Of a DNA stretch of 64,000 bases, positions 1-8,994 are shown one piece after another. Position numbers and translations under genes: made by a program. The stretch is from Prauserella flavalba (GTDB taxonomy: Bacteria; Actinomycetota; Actinomycetes; Mycobacteriales; Pseudonocardiaceae), in the NCBI RefSeq assembly GCF_003202235.1, contig NZ_MASU01000005.1, positions 1,612,001 through 1,676,000 on the forward strand. The letters are read 5' to 3'. Position 1 is the stretch's first letter. Every line of letters begins with the position of its first letter. The notes under the pieces are model-generated. The model was not told the DNA's origin. It did no database searches and saw nothing but the letters and a program-made list of their open reading frames with translations.

Positions 1-483
1 GTGCGGCTGATCGGCAACACCGCCAACCGCCAGTTCAGCGGCGGCGCCGACTACCTCTACGAGGTGCTCACCGACGCCGGTGCGGAGGTCACCATGAGCA
101 AAGTGGACAATGCCACGTTCTGGAGCACGATCGCCGAGGGCGGCTCCGACTGGGACGTCGTGTTCCTCGGCGACCTCAACTCGGTGGGCGCGATCAGCGC
201 GTCGCTGGACCGCGTGATCGGCCCCAGCGTGGAGGACGGCGGGCGCAACTACAGCGCCTCGGACAACCCCGAGGGCGAGGCCGCGCTCGCCGAGGGGCTC
301 GCGACCACCGACCCCGAGGCGCAGTGCGCGGCGTTCCAGCGAGCGCAGCGCACGCTGTTCGAACGGTCCGACATCGTGCCGCTGGCGGGCAGTCCCCTGA
401 CCTACGTCACCGGGCCGGACCTCACCATCTCGGTGTTCGACGACTACGTCGACCTGGCGACTATGCGCGTGGGGGCGAAATGA
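1..483 (+). CDS. Peptide-type ABC transporter substrate-binding protein, C-terminal part
   Basis: The window opens inside this gene; 160 codons are visible and no lipoprotein signal is present, so the true start lies upstream. The visible part resembles the C-terminal lobe of family 5 (DppA/OppA-type) extracellular binding proteins, including the segment where a dimension such as 'WDVVFLGDL' precedes the final strand and the closing 'LTYVTGPDL' region. It is followed by DppB-, DppC/D- and DppF-type genes, with an ATGA overlap to the permease gene, so it is the binding component of that importer. The ligand cannot be told from this fragment; the downstream peptidases favour peptides. Confidence 0.8.
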   Translation: MRLIGNTANRQFSGGADYLYEVLTDAGAEVTMSKVDNATFWSTIAEGGSDWDVVFLGDLNSVGAISASLDRVIGPSVEDGGRNYSASDNPEGEAALAEGLATTDPEAQCAAFQRAQRTLFERSDIVPLAGSPLTYVTGPDLTISVFDDYVDLATMRVGAK

Positions 484-1511
484 CGGCCACGACCGGACAG
501 CAGACGGGACGGACAACGGAACCGGACCGGCCCCGCGCGCGCAGGGCCCGCGGCGGGTCGTCGTGGACGTCGTTCGCGCTGCGCCGCCTGGGCGGGCTGG
601 TCGGCGTGGTCGTGGTGGCCGTGGTGGTGACGTTCGTGATCGTCCCGCTGATCCCCGGCGACCCCGCGGTGAGCGCGGCGGGACCGGACGCCACGGTGGA
701 CCAGATCGCGCGGGTGCGCGCCGAGCTCGGGCTCGACCGGCCCATGCTGGAACGCTTCCTCGACTACGTGGGCGGGCTCCTGCAGGGCGACCTCGGGCAC
801 TCGTTCTCCCTCAACGCACCGGTGTCCGAGGTGGTGCTGCGGCGGCTGCCCTTCACCGCGGGCCTCGCCTTCCTCGCACTGCTGGTGGTGCTCGCCGTGG
901 CGGTGCCGCTGGGCATGGCGGTCGGCGCGCTCACCCGCGGCGGCAGGCGACGCAGGCTCGACTCCGCGTTCGGCTACACCACGGCGTTCGTCGCGGCGAT
1001 CCCGCCGTACGTGATGGCGACGCTGCTGGTGCTGCTGTTCGCGGTGACGTTGCAGGTGCTGCCCCCGGCGTACACGCGCTCGCAGCCGGGCCTGTCCATG
1101 CTGCTGCCCGCGCTCGCGCTGAGCATCCCGTCGATCTGCCTGATCGCGAGGGTGGTGCGCCGGGAGACGGCCGTGGTGCTCGAACAGGACTACCTGCGCA
1201 CGGCCCGCGGCTGGCGGCTCGGCACGCTGCGCACGGCCGCGCGCTACGCACTGCCGAACCTGCTCACGAGCACGCTGACGCTGAGCGGCATCATCCTCGT
1301 CGGCATGCTGGGCGGCGCGATCAGTGTCGAGACCGTCTTCGGCTGGCCGGGGCTCGGGCTCGGCGTGGTCAACGCCGTCGCCACCAAGGACTACCCGCTG
1401 GTGCAGGGCATCGTGCTCGTGCTCGCCGTGCTCTCCGCACTGATGACCATGCTCGTCGACGTCCTGCTCGGGATCGTCGACCCGCGCGTCCGAGGAGGTC
1501 AGCATGGCTGA
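480..1511 (+). CDS. DppB-type ABC transporter permease
   Basis: A 343-residue inner-membrane permease of the DppB/OppB family. The ATG at 480 overlaps the stop of the binding-protein gene as ATGA. After about 35 basic, non-membrane residues come the first membrane segment (VVVVAVVVTFVIVPL) and the typical 'LIPGDPA' periplasmic motif. The domain with the EAA-type cytoplasmic loop ('RTARGWRLGTL') and the last segments ('VETVFGWPGLG') are all present. An in-frame start at 324 exists but would lie inside the previous gene, so it was not used. It pairs with the permease half of the next gene, which it overlaps by 8 bp. Confidence 0.92.
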   Translation: MTATTGQQTGRTTEPDRPRARRARGGSSWTSFALRRLGGLVGVVVVAVVVTFVIVPLIPGDPAVSAAGPDATVDQIARVRAELGLDRPMLERFLDYVGGLLQGDLGHSFSLNAPVSEVVLRRLPFTAGLAFLALLVVLAVAVPLGMAVGALTRGGRRRRLDSAFGYTTAFVAAIPPYVMATLLVLLFAVTLQVLPPAYTRSQPGLSMLLPALALSIPSICLIARVVRRETAVVLEQDYLRTARGWRLGTLRTAARYALPNLLTSTLTLSGIILVGMLGGAISVETVFGWPGLGLGVVNAVATKDYPLVQGIVLVLAVLSALMTMLVDVLLGIVDPRVRGGQHG

Positions 1512-3225
1512 GCCCGTCACCGCCACCGTCCCCGCGGCCCCGGTCGCCAGGCCGGGACGCCTGCGCTGGAACGGCGCCCTGATCGCCGGAACCCTGCTGC
1601 TCGTGGTGACGGGCGTGGTGGTCACCATCGCGTCGCTGACCATGCTGGAATCAGCGGAGGGGCTCAGCCCGGACGTCGCCCAGCCCGCGTCCGCCGCGCA
1701 CTGGCTCGGCACCGACGACTTCGGCAGGGACCTGCTCGCCAGGGCGCTCGTCGGGGCGCAGGCGAGCCTGCTGATGGCACTCGCCGCCACCGCGATCTCG
1801 ATGACGGCCGGGGTGCTGATCGGCACCGCGATCTGGACGGCACCACGCCGGATCCGCGAGTTCGCGCTGCGGATCGTGGAGATCACGGTGTCCTATCCGG
1901 AGCTGCTGGTGGCCGTGGTGCTCGCCGCGATCCTCGGCGCGGGCCGCTGGCAGCTGGTGTTGGCCGTGGCGCTGGCGAACATCCCCGCGACCGCGCGGCT
2001 GGCGGCGAACCTCAGCGGCGCCATCCACCAGCGGGACTTCGTCACCACCGCCCGGCTCACCGGTGTGCCGCGCCGCGCGCTCATCGGCAGGCACCTGCTG
2101 CCGAACATGGCCGAGCCGCTGCTGATCCAGCTCGCGGCGAGCTTCTCCACCGGGCTCGTGGCGATGTCGGCGCTGTCGTTCGTCGGCCTCGGCGTGCAGA
2201 CACCGGACTACGACCTCGGCAGGCTGCTGGCCGACGCGCTGCCCGCGATCTACTCGCGGCCGCTGGAGGTGGTGGGCCCGACGCTGCTCATCCTGCTGCT
2301 GTCGATCGGCGCGATGCTCGTCGGCGACGGGCTCGCGGCGGCGGCCGACCCGCGCGTGACCCGGCGGGCCCCGAGCACACCGCGGCCACCCGTGACGACG
2401 CGGCCCGCCCGGGAGCAGGACTCCTCCGCGTCGCCGGCGACCGTCGAGGTCCGCGACCTCGTGGTGCGCCGCGCGGACGGAACGCCGCTCGTGCACGGGG
2501 TGTCGTTCGACATCGGCCGTGGCGAGATCCTCGGCGTGGTCGGCGAGTCGGGCAGCGGCAAGTCCCTCACGGCGCTGTCGCTGTCGCGGCTGCTGCCGGA
2601 GGGGCTCACCGCGGAGGCGTCGCGGCTGCGCATCGCGGGCACCGACCTGCTCGGCAGGCCCACACGCCGCGAGCTCGCCGACGCGGTCGCGATGATCTAC
2701 CAGGACCCCGGCACGACGTTCAACCCCGCGCTGCGCATGGGCAGCCAGCTCACCGAGGTGCTGCGGGTGCACCGGGGCAAGTCGCCGCGCGAGGCCCGCG
2801 AGATCATCACCGGGCTGCTCGAGGACGTGCACATCGTGGATCCGCCGAGGCTGCTGCGGTCCCATCCGTACGAGCTCTCGGGCGGCATGCGCCAGCGAGC
2901 CATGATCGCCGCCGCGCTGGCCGCGCGGCCGTCGCTGCTCATCGCCGACGAGCCCACCACGGCGCTCGACGTCACGGTGGCGGCGGGAATTCTGCGGGAG
3001 CTGGCGAGGATCCGGGACGAGACCGACACCGCCACCCTGTTCATCTCCCACGACCTCGGGGTCGTCGAGGAGCTCTGCGACCGGGTGCTGGTCATGAAGG
3101 ACGGAGTGATCGTGGAAGAACTGTCCCGCGAGCAGCTGCGCTCCGGCGAGGTCACCGAGCCGTACACGCGGATGCTGCTGGAGTCGGTGCCCCGCCTCTC
3201 CGCGACGCCGGGGGTGGGCGCATGA
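1504..3225 (+). CDS. Fused DppC-type permease and DppD-type ATPase
   Basis: One 573-residue protein joins two subunits that are separate in the classical Dpp/Opp system. Residues about 25-285 are a DppC-type permease ('HWLGTDDFGRDLLARAL' near residue 65 is the family signature). A Pro/Thr/Arg-rich linker at about 286-310 leads to an ABC ATPase with Walker A GESGSGKS at 347-354, Q-loop 'YQDPGTTFNPALR', signature LSGG near 458 and Walker B 'LLIADEPTTALD'. The C-terminus is short and lacks the long oligopeptide-type C-terminal extension. RBS GAGGAGG precedes the ATG. It overlaps its neighbours by 8 and 4 bp. This fusion is known in actinobacteria but is not the usual layout. Confidence 0.93.
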   Translation: MAEPVTATVPAAPVARPGRLRWNGALIAGTLLLVVTGVVVTIASLTMLESAEGLSPDVAQPASAAHWLGTDDFGRDLLARALVGAQASLLMALAATAISMTAGVLIGTAIWTAPRRIREFALRIVEITVSYPELLVAVVLAAILGAGRWQLVLAVALANIPATARLAANLSGAIHQRDFVTTARLTGVPRRALIGRHLLPNMAEPLLIQLAASFSTGLVAMSALSFVGLGVQTPDYDLGRLLADALPAIYSRPLEVVGPTLLILLLSIGAMLVGDGLAAAADPRVTRRAPSTPRPPVTTRPAREQDSSASPATVEVRDLVVRRADGTPLVHGVSFDIGRGEILGVVGESGSGKSLTALSLSRLLPEGLTAEASRLRIAGTDLLGRPTRRELADAVAMIYQDPGTTFNPALRMGSQLTEVLRVHRGKSPREAREIITGLLEDVHIVDPPRLLRSHPYELSGGMRQRAMIAAALAARPSLLIADEPTTALDVTVAAGILRELARIRDETDTATLFISHDLGVVEELCDRVLVMKDGVIVEELSREQLRSGEVTEPYTRMLLESVPRLSATPGVGA

Positions 3226-4010
3226 CCGCCGAGGGCCTGGCCGTCGAGGACCTGACCGTGCGGTTCGGCCGGGGCGCGAGGGCGACCACCGCGCTCGACG
3301 GCGTGAGCGTGACCGTGCCGGCCGGGCACACGGTGGGGCTGGTCGGCGAGTCCGGCTCGGGGAAGTCGACGCTCGCGAAGGCGATCCTCGGCATCGTGCC
3401 TGCCGAATCGGGCCGGGTGCTGCTCGACGGCACCGACGTGAGCGGACTCGGCAGGCACGAGCGGCGCGCGTTCCTGCGCCGGGTGCAGCTGATCCCGCAG
3501 GACCCGTACTCGTCGCTCAACCCGCGCCGCACCATCGCGCAGACCCTTGCCGAGGCGCTCGACCCGGCATGGGCGCGGGTCCGCGGTCACACCGACGCGA
3601 TCACCTCGGCGCTGGAGGAGGTCGCGCTGCCCGCCGATGCCGCGCAGCGTTACCCGCACGAGTTCTCCGGCGGTCAGCGCCAGCGCATCGCGATCGCCCG
3701 CGCGCTCATCACCAGGCCGGAGGTGGTGATCGCCGACGAGATCACCTCCGCACTCGACGTGTCGGTGCAGGCCGAGGTGCTGCGCCTGCTCGCGCGGCTG
3801 CGCCGCGAGTTGGACCTCACCATGCTGTTCATCTCCCACAACCTGGCCGTGGTGGAGCAGGTGAGCGACGAGGTGGTGGTGCTGCGGCACGGGCACGTGG
3901 TGGAGGCGGGCACCGCCGGCGACGTGTTCACCGCCCCGGCCTCCGGCTACACCCGCGCGCTGCTGGCGGCCGTGCCGGGACGACGTGAGGAAGGTGCCCC
4001 GCTCACGTGA
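3222..4010 (+). CDS. DppF-type ABC transporter ATPase
   Basis: A 262-residue ATP-binding subunit. Walker A GESGSGKST lies at residues 42-50, the Q-loop 'PQDPYSSLNPRRT' near 95, the signature 'FSGGQRQR' near 148 and Walker B 'VVIADEITSALD' near 168, followed by the switch histidine in 'ISHNL'. It should pair with the ATPase half of the preceding fusion protein to drive peptide-type import. ATG overlaps the previous stop by 4 bp (ATGA), and its own stop overlaps the metalloprotease start by 4 bp (GTGA), showing one transcription unit. Confidence 0.93.
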   Translation: MTAEGLAVEDLTVRFGRGARATTALDGVSVTVPAGHTVGLVGESGSGKSTLAKAILGIVPAESGRVLLDGTDVSGLGRHERRAFLRRVQLIPQDPYSSLNPRRTIAQTLAEALDPAWARVRGHTDAITSALEEVALPADAAQRYPHEFSGGQRQRIAIARALITRPEVVIADEITSALDVSVQAEVLRLLARLRRELDLTMLFISHNLAVVEQVSDEVVVLRHGHVVEAGTAGDVFTAPASGYTRALLAAVPGRREEGAPLT

Positions 4011-6178
4011 GTTCCGACTGGAGTTTCGCCGCGCAGCCGCGGTTCCTCGTGCACGCCACGATCACCGGGGGCCTCGGCCTGTCGGCCACCGGCCTGGACC
4101 GCGGCGAGATCGGGCCGTCGCTGCTGTGCCGGGCCGACGCCCACCCCGGCGGCGGCGCGGTGACCGTCACGGCGTGCAACACGGCGTTCGGGTACTCCGG
4201 CGAGACACCGGCCGAGCAGGCCGCGGCGGCGCGCTCGTTCGCGGAGTCCGCGCTGGCGCGCTGCCCGGTCACCGAGGCGGGGCGGTTCGATCCCGCGCCG
4301 CTGGGGCTGACGGACCTGGTGGGCGCCGCGCAGCGCCTCACCGACGCCGCGGGCGGGCCGTTCGTGCTCGACCACGAACTGAGCCGGGTCGAGCGCGTCA
4401 CGGCGTACGGCGAGGTGCTGGCGGTCGAGTCGGTGCTGACGTTCCGCGAGGAGCGCCCGCGTCCGCGGCACCGGCCGGTGACCGCGCACTCGCCGCGCGC
4501 GCTGGGGTTGCCGCGTGCGCCCGGCTCGCACCCGGCGCCGGGCTCGGCCGTCAGCGTGCGGCAGCAGGTGGCGCTGCGGCCGTTGCCGGAGCCGGGCTAC
4601 GTCCCGGTGCGGCTGGACCCGACCGTCGGGGCGACGTCGAGCGTCGCGGTGCACCGGTTCGACGAGATCGCCGACCGCGACGCGGAAACCCCGCTGGCGA
4701 CCCGGTTCCGTCCGGGCGAGCCGATCGTGTTCCACCTCGACCCGGCGATGCCGCCCGCGGTGCGCGACGCGGTGCTGGAGGGCGGCGGCTGGTGGCGGGA
4801 GGCGTTCGCCGAGGCGGGGCTGCCCGGCCGCTACCGCGTGGAGCCGCTGCCCGACGGTGCCGAGCTGACCGATCCCCGGCTCAACGTCGTGCTGTGGGTG
4901 CACCGGGCCGACCGCGGCTGGTCGACGGGCATGACCCAGCTCGACCCGCGCACCGGGGAGATCCTGCGCGCGGTGGTGCGGCTGGGCTCGCAGCGGATCG
5001 AGCAGCTGCGCGCGCTGACCGAGAGCGTGCTGGCGCCGTACGACGACGAGCGGGGCGGCGCCGTCGTGGCCGGGGTGGTGGCGTCGCGGCTGCGGCAGCT
5101 CGCCGCACACGAGATCGGCCACGGGCTCGGGTTCGCCCACAACTTCGCCTCACACGGCCATTCCCGGCCGTCCGTCATGGACTATCCGGGCCCGGTGTTC
5201 ACGCTCGACGGCGATCGCCCCGTCGCCCCGGCGCCGTACGCGACCGGCCCGGGCCCGTGGGACCACCGGCAGGTGCTCGCGCTCTACGGCGACGGCGCGG
5301 TGTCACCGGAGCCCGCCCTGCGGTACGTGACCGACGCCGACGCCCGCACCGACGACGCCGCCGACGCCTGCGGCGCGACGTGGATCGCCGCAGGGGACCC
5401 GCTCGCCGGGTTCGACGGTCTCCTCCAGGTGCGCGCGGCGGCGCTGCGCCGGTTCGGCCCCGCCGTCGTGCCGCCCGGCAGCGACCCCAACGAGATCGAG
5501 CGCCGGTTCCTGCTGCTGTACCTGCTGCACCGGCACCAGGCCACGGCCGTGGCCAAGCTCGTCGGGGGCATCGAGCGGCACTACGCCGTCACCGGCGGCG
5601 CGGCCTTCACCGGTGCGGCCACGCCGGTGCCCGAGGACACCCAGCTGGCCGCGCTCGGCCGGCTCGCCTCCGTGCTGACACCGGAGTTCCTGGCGATCCC
5701 CGCGCACGCCCGCCCGCTGCTCGTCGGCCCCGCGGGCGGGCGGCCGCGCAGGGAAGGCCAGTTCGACCACCGCACGGCGGGCGCGTTCGACGCCGCGGCC
5801 GCGATCGCGGCGGGCACCGACATCGTGGCAGGCCCCCTGCTCGCGCCCGCCAGGCTCAACCGCGTCGCCGAGGGTGCCGGACTCGCGCCGCTGCTGGCCG
5901 TGACCGTGGGCCGGGCGCTGGAGCTGCTGACCGCGGCCGAGCGCGACCCGTGCACCGAGACGATCGGCTGGACGCTGCTGCGCCGCTTCGAGCACACCGT
6001 GGCGGCGAAGCAGCTGCACCAGCACACCAGGGTCGCCGCGATCGAGGCGGTGACCGACGGACCGTGGCTGCGCGAGGCGGGCCGGGCCGCCGTCCGGTCC
6101 CGCTGGGCCGCCATCGAACGGTGTGCGTACGAGCATCCGGCCGAACTGCCCGACCCGCCGCTCGGCACACCGATCTGA
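4007..6178 (+). CDS. Zinc-dependent metzincin-type metalloprotease
   Basis: A 723-residue protein with the extended zinc motif HEIGHGLGFAHN (H368, H372, H378, catalytic E369), followed by a likely Met-turn 'SVMDYP' about 20 residues later. This is the metzincin signature, and the layout resembles the DUF5117/DUF4953 zinc protease family. GTG at 4007 overlaps the ATPase stop as GTGA. No signal peptide or membrane segment is visible at the N-terminus, so it seems cytosolic. Encoded directly behind a peptide importer and before an M20 hydrolase, it likely processes imported peptides. This function is inferred from context; the substrate is unknown. Confidence 0.85.
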   Translation: MSSDWSFAAQPRFLVHATITGGLGLSATGLDRGEIGPSLLCRADAHPGGGAVTVTACNTAFGYSGETPAEQAAAARSFAESALARCPVTEAGRFDPAPLGLTDLVGAAQRLTDAAGGPFVLDHELSRVERVTAYGEVLAVESVLTFREERPRPRHRPVTAHSPRALGLPRAPGSHPAPGSAVSVRQQVALRPLPEPGYVPVRLDPTVGATSSVAVHRFDEIADRDAETPLATRFRPGEPIVFHLDPAMPPAVRDAVLEGGGWWREAFAEAGLPGRYRVEPLPDGAELTDPRLNVVLWVHRADRGWSTGMTQLDPRTGEILRAVVRLGSQRIEQLRALTESVLAPYDDERGGAVVAGVVASRLRQLAAHEIGHGLGFAHNFASHGHSRPSVMDYPGPVFTLDGDRPVAPAPYATGPGPWDHRQVLALYGDGAVSPEPALRYVTDADARTDDAADACGATWIAAGDPLAGFDGLLQVRAAALRRFGPAVVPPGSDPNEIERRFLLLYLLHRHQATAVAKLVGGIERHYAVTGGAAFTGAATPVPEDTQLAALGRLASVLTPEFLAIPAHARPLLVGPAGGRPRREGQFDHRTAGAFDAAAAIAAGTDIVAGPLLAPARLNRVAEGAGLAPLLAVTVGRALELLTAAERDPCTETIGWTLLRRFEHTVAAKQLHQHTRVAAIEAVTDGPWLREAGRAAVRSRWAAIERCAYEHPAELPDPPLGTPI

Positions 6179-6220
6179 CGAGCTGACACAGCAAGTACGA
6201 ACGAGGAACGAGGAACATCG

Positions 6221-7495
6221 ATGTCCCCTGCCGCCGACCTGTTCACCGGTCTCGCGGAGCGAATGCCCGAGCTGACCGCCGTCTACGAGGACCTGCACGA
6301 GCACCCTGAGCTGTCGTTCCAGGAGGAGCGCACGGCCGCGCTCGTGGCGCGGCGGCTCGCCGCGGCCGGGTTCGACGTCACCACCGGGGTCGGCGGCACC
6401 GGCGTGGTGGGTGTGCTGCGCAACGGCGACGGCGCGTCCGTGCTGTTGCGCGCCGACATGGACGCGCTGCCGGTGCGGGAGATCGAGCGCGTGCCCTATC
6501 GCAGCGACGCCACGGCGGTGAACCCCGACGGCGACACCGTGCCCGTGATGCACGCGTGCGGGCACGACACCCACGTCACCGCCCTGCTCGGCGCGGCCGC
6601 ACAGCTCGCCGCGCGGCGGGAACACTGGTCCGGCACGGTGCTCGCGGTGTTCCAGCCCGCCGAGGAGATCGGCGCCGGGGCCCGCGCGATGCTCGACGAC
6701 GGCTTCCTCGACCGGTTCCCGCGCTACGACGTGGCGCTGGGCCAGCACATCACGTCGGCGCCCAGCGAGCACCTCTACGCGCTGCCCGGCGTGTTCATGG
6801 CCGCCGCCGACAGCCTGCGCGTGACCGTGTTCGGCCGGGGCGGGCACGGCTCGATGCCGCAGGCGACGGTGGACCCGATCGTCATCGCCGCGTCGATCGT
6901 GCTGCGGCTGCAGACGATCGTGTCCCGCGAGATCGCCGCCACCGACGTCGCCGTGGTGACGGTGGGCGCGATCAAGGCGGGCGCCAAGGAGAACGTGATC
7001 CCGGCTGAGGCGGAGCTGAAACTCAACATCCGCACGTTCGACCCCGCGGTGCGCGAGCGCGTCCTCGCCGCCGTCGAGCGGATCGTCAAGGCGGAGGCGG
7101 CCGCCGCGGGCGCGCCGAAGGAGCCGGAGATCGCGCCCATCAACGACTTCCCGCTGCTGGTGAACGACGAGGAGGCCACCGGGAAGGTGATCGCCGCGTT
7201 CACCGAGACCTTCGGCGCCGACCATGTCCACGACACGCTGCGCAAGCCGGGCAGCGAGGACTTCGGCTGCTTCGGCACCGCGGCCGGGGTGCCGTCGGTG
7301 TTCTGGAACTTCGGCGGCTTCGACCCCGCGCTCTACCCGGACGGCCCCGCCCGGCCGCAGCCCGCCGTCGCGGCGGGAACGGCACCGGGCAACCACTCCC
7401 CCGAGTTCGTGCCGACCGGTGTGGAGCCGACGCTGCGGCGGGCGACGGAGGCTCTGCTGACGGCGGCCGCGGTCTGGCTGGGCCGCACCGGCTGA
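6221..7495 (+). CDS. M20-family amidohydrolase (hippurate hydrolase/aminoacylase type)
   Basis: A 424-residue metal-dependent amidohydrolase. Visible M20D features are 'RADMDALPV', the metal-binding 'MHACGHDTH', 'QPAEEIGAGA' with the catalytic glutamate, and the dimerisation-domain segment 'GRGGHGSMPQ'. Near the C-terminus 'KPGSEDFGCF' carries another conserved acidic/metal region. RBS-like GAACGAGGAAC precedes the ATG. It starts 42 bp after the metalloprotease gene on the same strand and probably shares its transcript. The expected reaction is release of amino acids from N-acyl or peptide-like amides delivered by the ABC importer. Confidence 0.9.
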   Translation: MSPAADLFTGLAERMPELTAVYEDLHEHPELSFQEERTAALVARRLAAAGFDVTTGVGGTGVVGVLRNGDGASVLLRADMDALPVREIERVPYRSDATAVNPDGDTVPVMHACGHDTHVTALLGAAAQLAARREHWSGTVLAVFQPAEEIGAGARAMLDDGFLDRFPRYDVALGQHITSAPSEHLYALPGVFMAAADSLRVTVFGRGGHGSMPQATVDPIVIAASIVLRLQTIVSREIAATDVAVVTVGAIKAGAKENVIPAEAELKLNIRTFDPAVRERVLAAVERIVKAEAAAAGAPKEPEIAPINDFPLLVNDEEATGKVIAAFTETFGADHVHDTLRKPGSEDFGCFGTAAGVPSVFWNFGGFDPALYPDGPARPQPAVAAGTAPGNHSPEFVPTGVEPTLRRATEALLTAAAVWLGRTG

Positions 7496-7558
7496 GGCGG
7501 GCCGACCGGCTACCGTCGGTGCCCGATGTCGTCGTGCCGCTGGTTCGAAAGGTCTCCC

Positions 7559-7891
7559 GTGCTCGTCCTGCGCTCGATCGCCCTGTTCGTGCTGGCCGCC
7601 TTCGCCGAGATCGGGGGCGCCTGGCTGGTGTGGCAAGGCGTCCGGGAACACCGTGGCTGGATCTGGATCGGCGCGGGGATGATCGCGCTGGGCCTGTACG
7701 GGTTCGTCGCCACGTTGCAGCCCGACGCCAACTTCGGGCGCATCCTCGCGGCGTACGGCGGGGTGTTCGTCGCCGGGTCGCTGGCATGGGGCATGGTCGC
7801 CGACGGCTACCGGCCCGACCGCTTCGACATCGCCGGCGCGCTGATCTGCCTGGCCGGGGTCGCGGTGATCATGTACGCCCCGCGTGGGTGA
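7559..7891 (+). CDS. YnfA-type (UPF0060) small membrane protein
   Basis: A 110-residue protein with four hydrophobic segments and the UPF0060 hallmarks '[12 protein letters not shown]', '[11 protein letters not shown]' and '[14 protein letters not shown]', ending '[21 protein letters not shown]'. The family is small-multidrug-resistance-like; its physiological substrate is not settled. I prefer the GTG at 7559 because homology begins right there. An in-frame ATG at 7526 would add 11 residues without similarity. Orientation matches the upstream M20 gene, 63 bp away. Confidence 0.88.
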   Translation: MLVLRSIALFVLAAFAEIGGAWLVWQGVREHRGWIWIGAGMIALGLYGFVATLQPDANFGRILAAYGGVFVAGSLAWGMVADGYRPDRFDIAGALICLAGVAVIMYAPRG

Positions 7892-7924
7892 CCCGCCGCC
7901 GCACGGAACCCTTCCGGGAGAGGT

Positions 7925-7939
7925 GTAAACTAAGTTTAC
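7925..7939. promoter_or_regulatory. Perfect 15-bp palindrome, probable TetR-type operator
   Basis: GTAAACT-A-AGTTTAC is a perfect dyad with 7-bp arms and a 1-bp centre, ending 26 bp before the SDR start. It is AT-rich in otherwise GC-rich DNA, so chance occurrence is unlikely. A TetR-family regulator gene lies tail-to-tail with the SDR gene, which makes it the first candidate to bind here. The link is inferred; no second copy was seen in front of the TetR gene itself. Confidence 0.6.
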
Positions 7940-7965
7940 TTCGTACGCGCGAGGAAGGCACCACC

Positions 7966-8988
7966 GTGGCGGACACACCGAAGCCGATCACAGCGGCCAG
8001 CGCCGTCGGCGACTGGCTGAAACACCCCGAGGGCGCCGCGGCGCTGCGCGAGTTCCTCGCCGCCGGCGGCTTCGACGAGACCGTGCTGGCGCCCGTGAGC
8101 AGCCTGCCGTTGCAGCAGCTGGTGACGATGAGCCAGGGACGGCTGCCGCAGAGCGTCGTCGACGACCTCGTGGCCACGGTCAACGGTGGCGTCATGCCCA
8201 CGGAGGACGCCGCGCCCGCCACCGGCTGGCGCGAGCGCGTGGTCGAGGGCCGGTTCGAGGGCAGGACGATCGTGGTCACCGGCGCCGCCTCCGGCATCGG
8301 ACGGGCCACCGCGTCGCGCATCGTCCGCGAGGGCGGCCGCGTGATCGCCGCCGACCTGGCCGAGGAGCGGCTCACGGCGCTCGCCGCCGAGCTGGGAGAG
8401 GAGTCCGTCGTGTCCGTGGCGGCCGACATCGTGCGCGGAGAGGACGTCGACCGCATCGTCGCCGCGGCGGGCCCGCGCATCGACGGGCTGGCCAACATCG
8501 CCGGCATCGTCGACGACTTCTCGCCGCTGCACGAGGTCAGCGACGAACTGTGGCGGCGCGTGTTCGCGGTCAACGTCGACGGCATGTTCCGGCTCACCCG
8601 TGCGGTGCTGCCGTCGATGCTGGAGGCGGGCAGCGGCTCGATCGTCAACGTCGCCTCGGAGGCCGCGCTGCGGGGCAACGCCGCGGGCGCCGCCTACACC
8701 GCGTCCAAGCACGCCGTCGTGGGCATCACCCGCAACGCGGCGTTCATGTACGGCCCGCACGGCATCCGCGTCAACGCCGTCGCACCCGGCGGCGTCGCGA
8801 CCGGGATGGGCGCGGACGGCCGGACCTCGGAGTTCGGCAGGGGCCGCACCGGCGACTTCCTGCGGCTGATCCCCCCGGTCGCCACCGCGGAGCACCTCGC
8901 GGCGTCGATCACGTTCCTGCTCAGCGACGACGGCGTCAACATCTCCGGTGCCGTGCTGCCGTCCGACGGCGGCTGGTCGGTGCAGTGA
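7966..8988 (+). CDS. SDR-family NAD(P)-dependent oxidoreductase with N-terminal extension
   Basis: A 340-residue protein. The classical SDR domain starts only near residue 100: cofactor motif TGAASGIG at 105-112, 'NIAGI' strand, and catalytic YTASK with Y244 and K248. The first ~95 residues form an extra region with 'LPLQQLVTMSQGRLPQSVV', which recalls short helical modules near the C-terminus of some family 3 glycosidases. The GTG at 7966 has a clear RBS (GAGGAAGG). Start sites further upstream would cross the palindromic operator at 7925-7939 and the YnfA gene. The substrate is not identifiable. It is probably repressed by the neighbouring TetR protein. Confidence 0.88.
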   Translation: MADTPKPITAASAVGDWLKHPEGAAALREFLAAGGFDETVLAPVSSLPLQQLVTMSQGRLPQSVVDDLVATVNGGVMPTEDAAPATGWRERVVEGRFEGRTIVVTGAASGIGRATASRIVREGGRVIAADLAEERLTALAAELGEESVVSVAADIVRGEDVDRIVAAAGPRIDGLANIAGIVDDFSPLHEVSDELWRRVFAVNVDGMFRLTRAVLPSMLEAGSGSIVNVASEAALRGNAAGAAYTASKHAVVGITRNAAFMYGPHGIRVNAVAPGGVATGMGADGRTSEFGRGRTGDFLRLIPPVATAEHLAASITFLLSDDGVNISGAVLPSDGGWSVQ

Positions 8989-8994
8989 GCCCGC

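Noticed and set aside
444-1886. Minus-strand 480-codon frame antisense to the importer permease genes
   Set aside because: Low-complexity His/Arg/Gln-rich product on the shadow strand of recognised permease genes.
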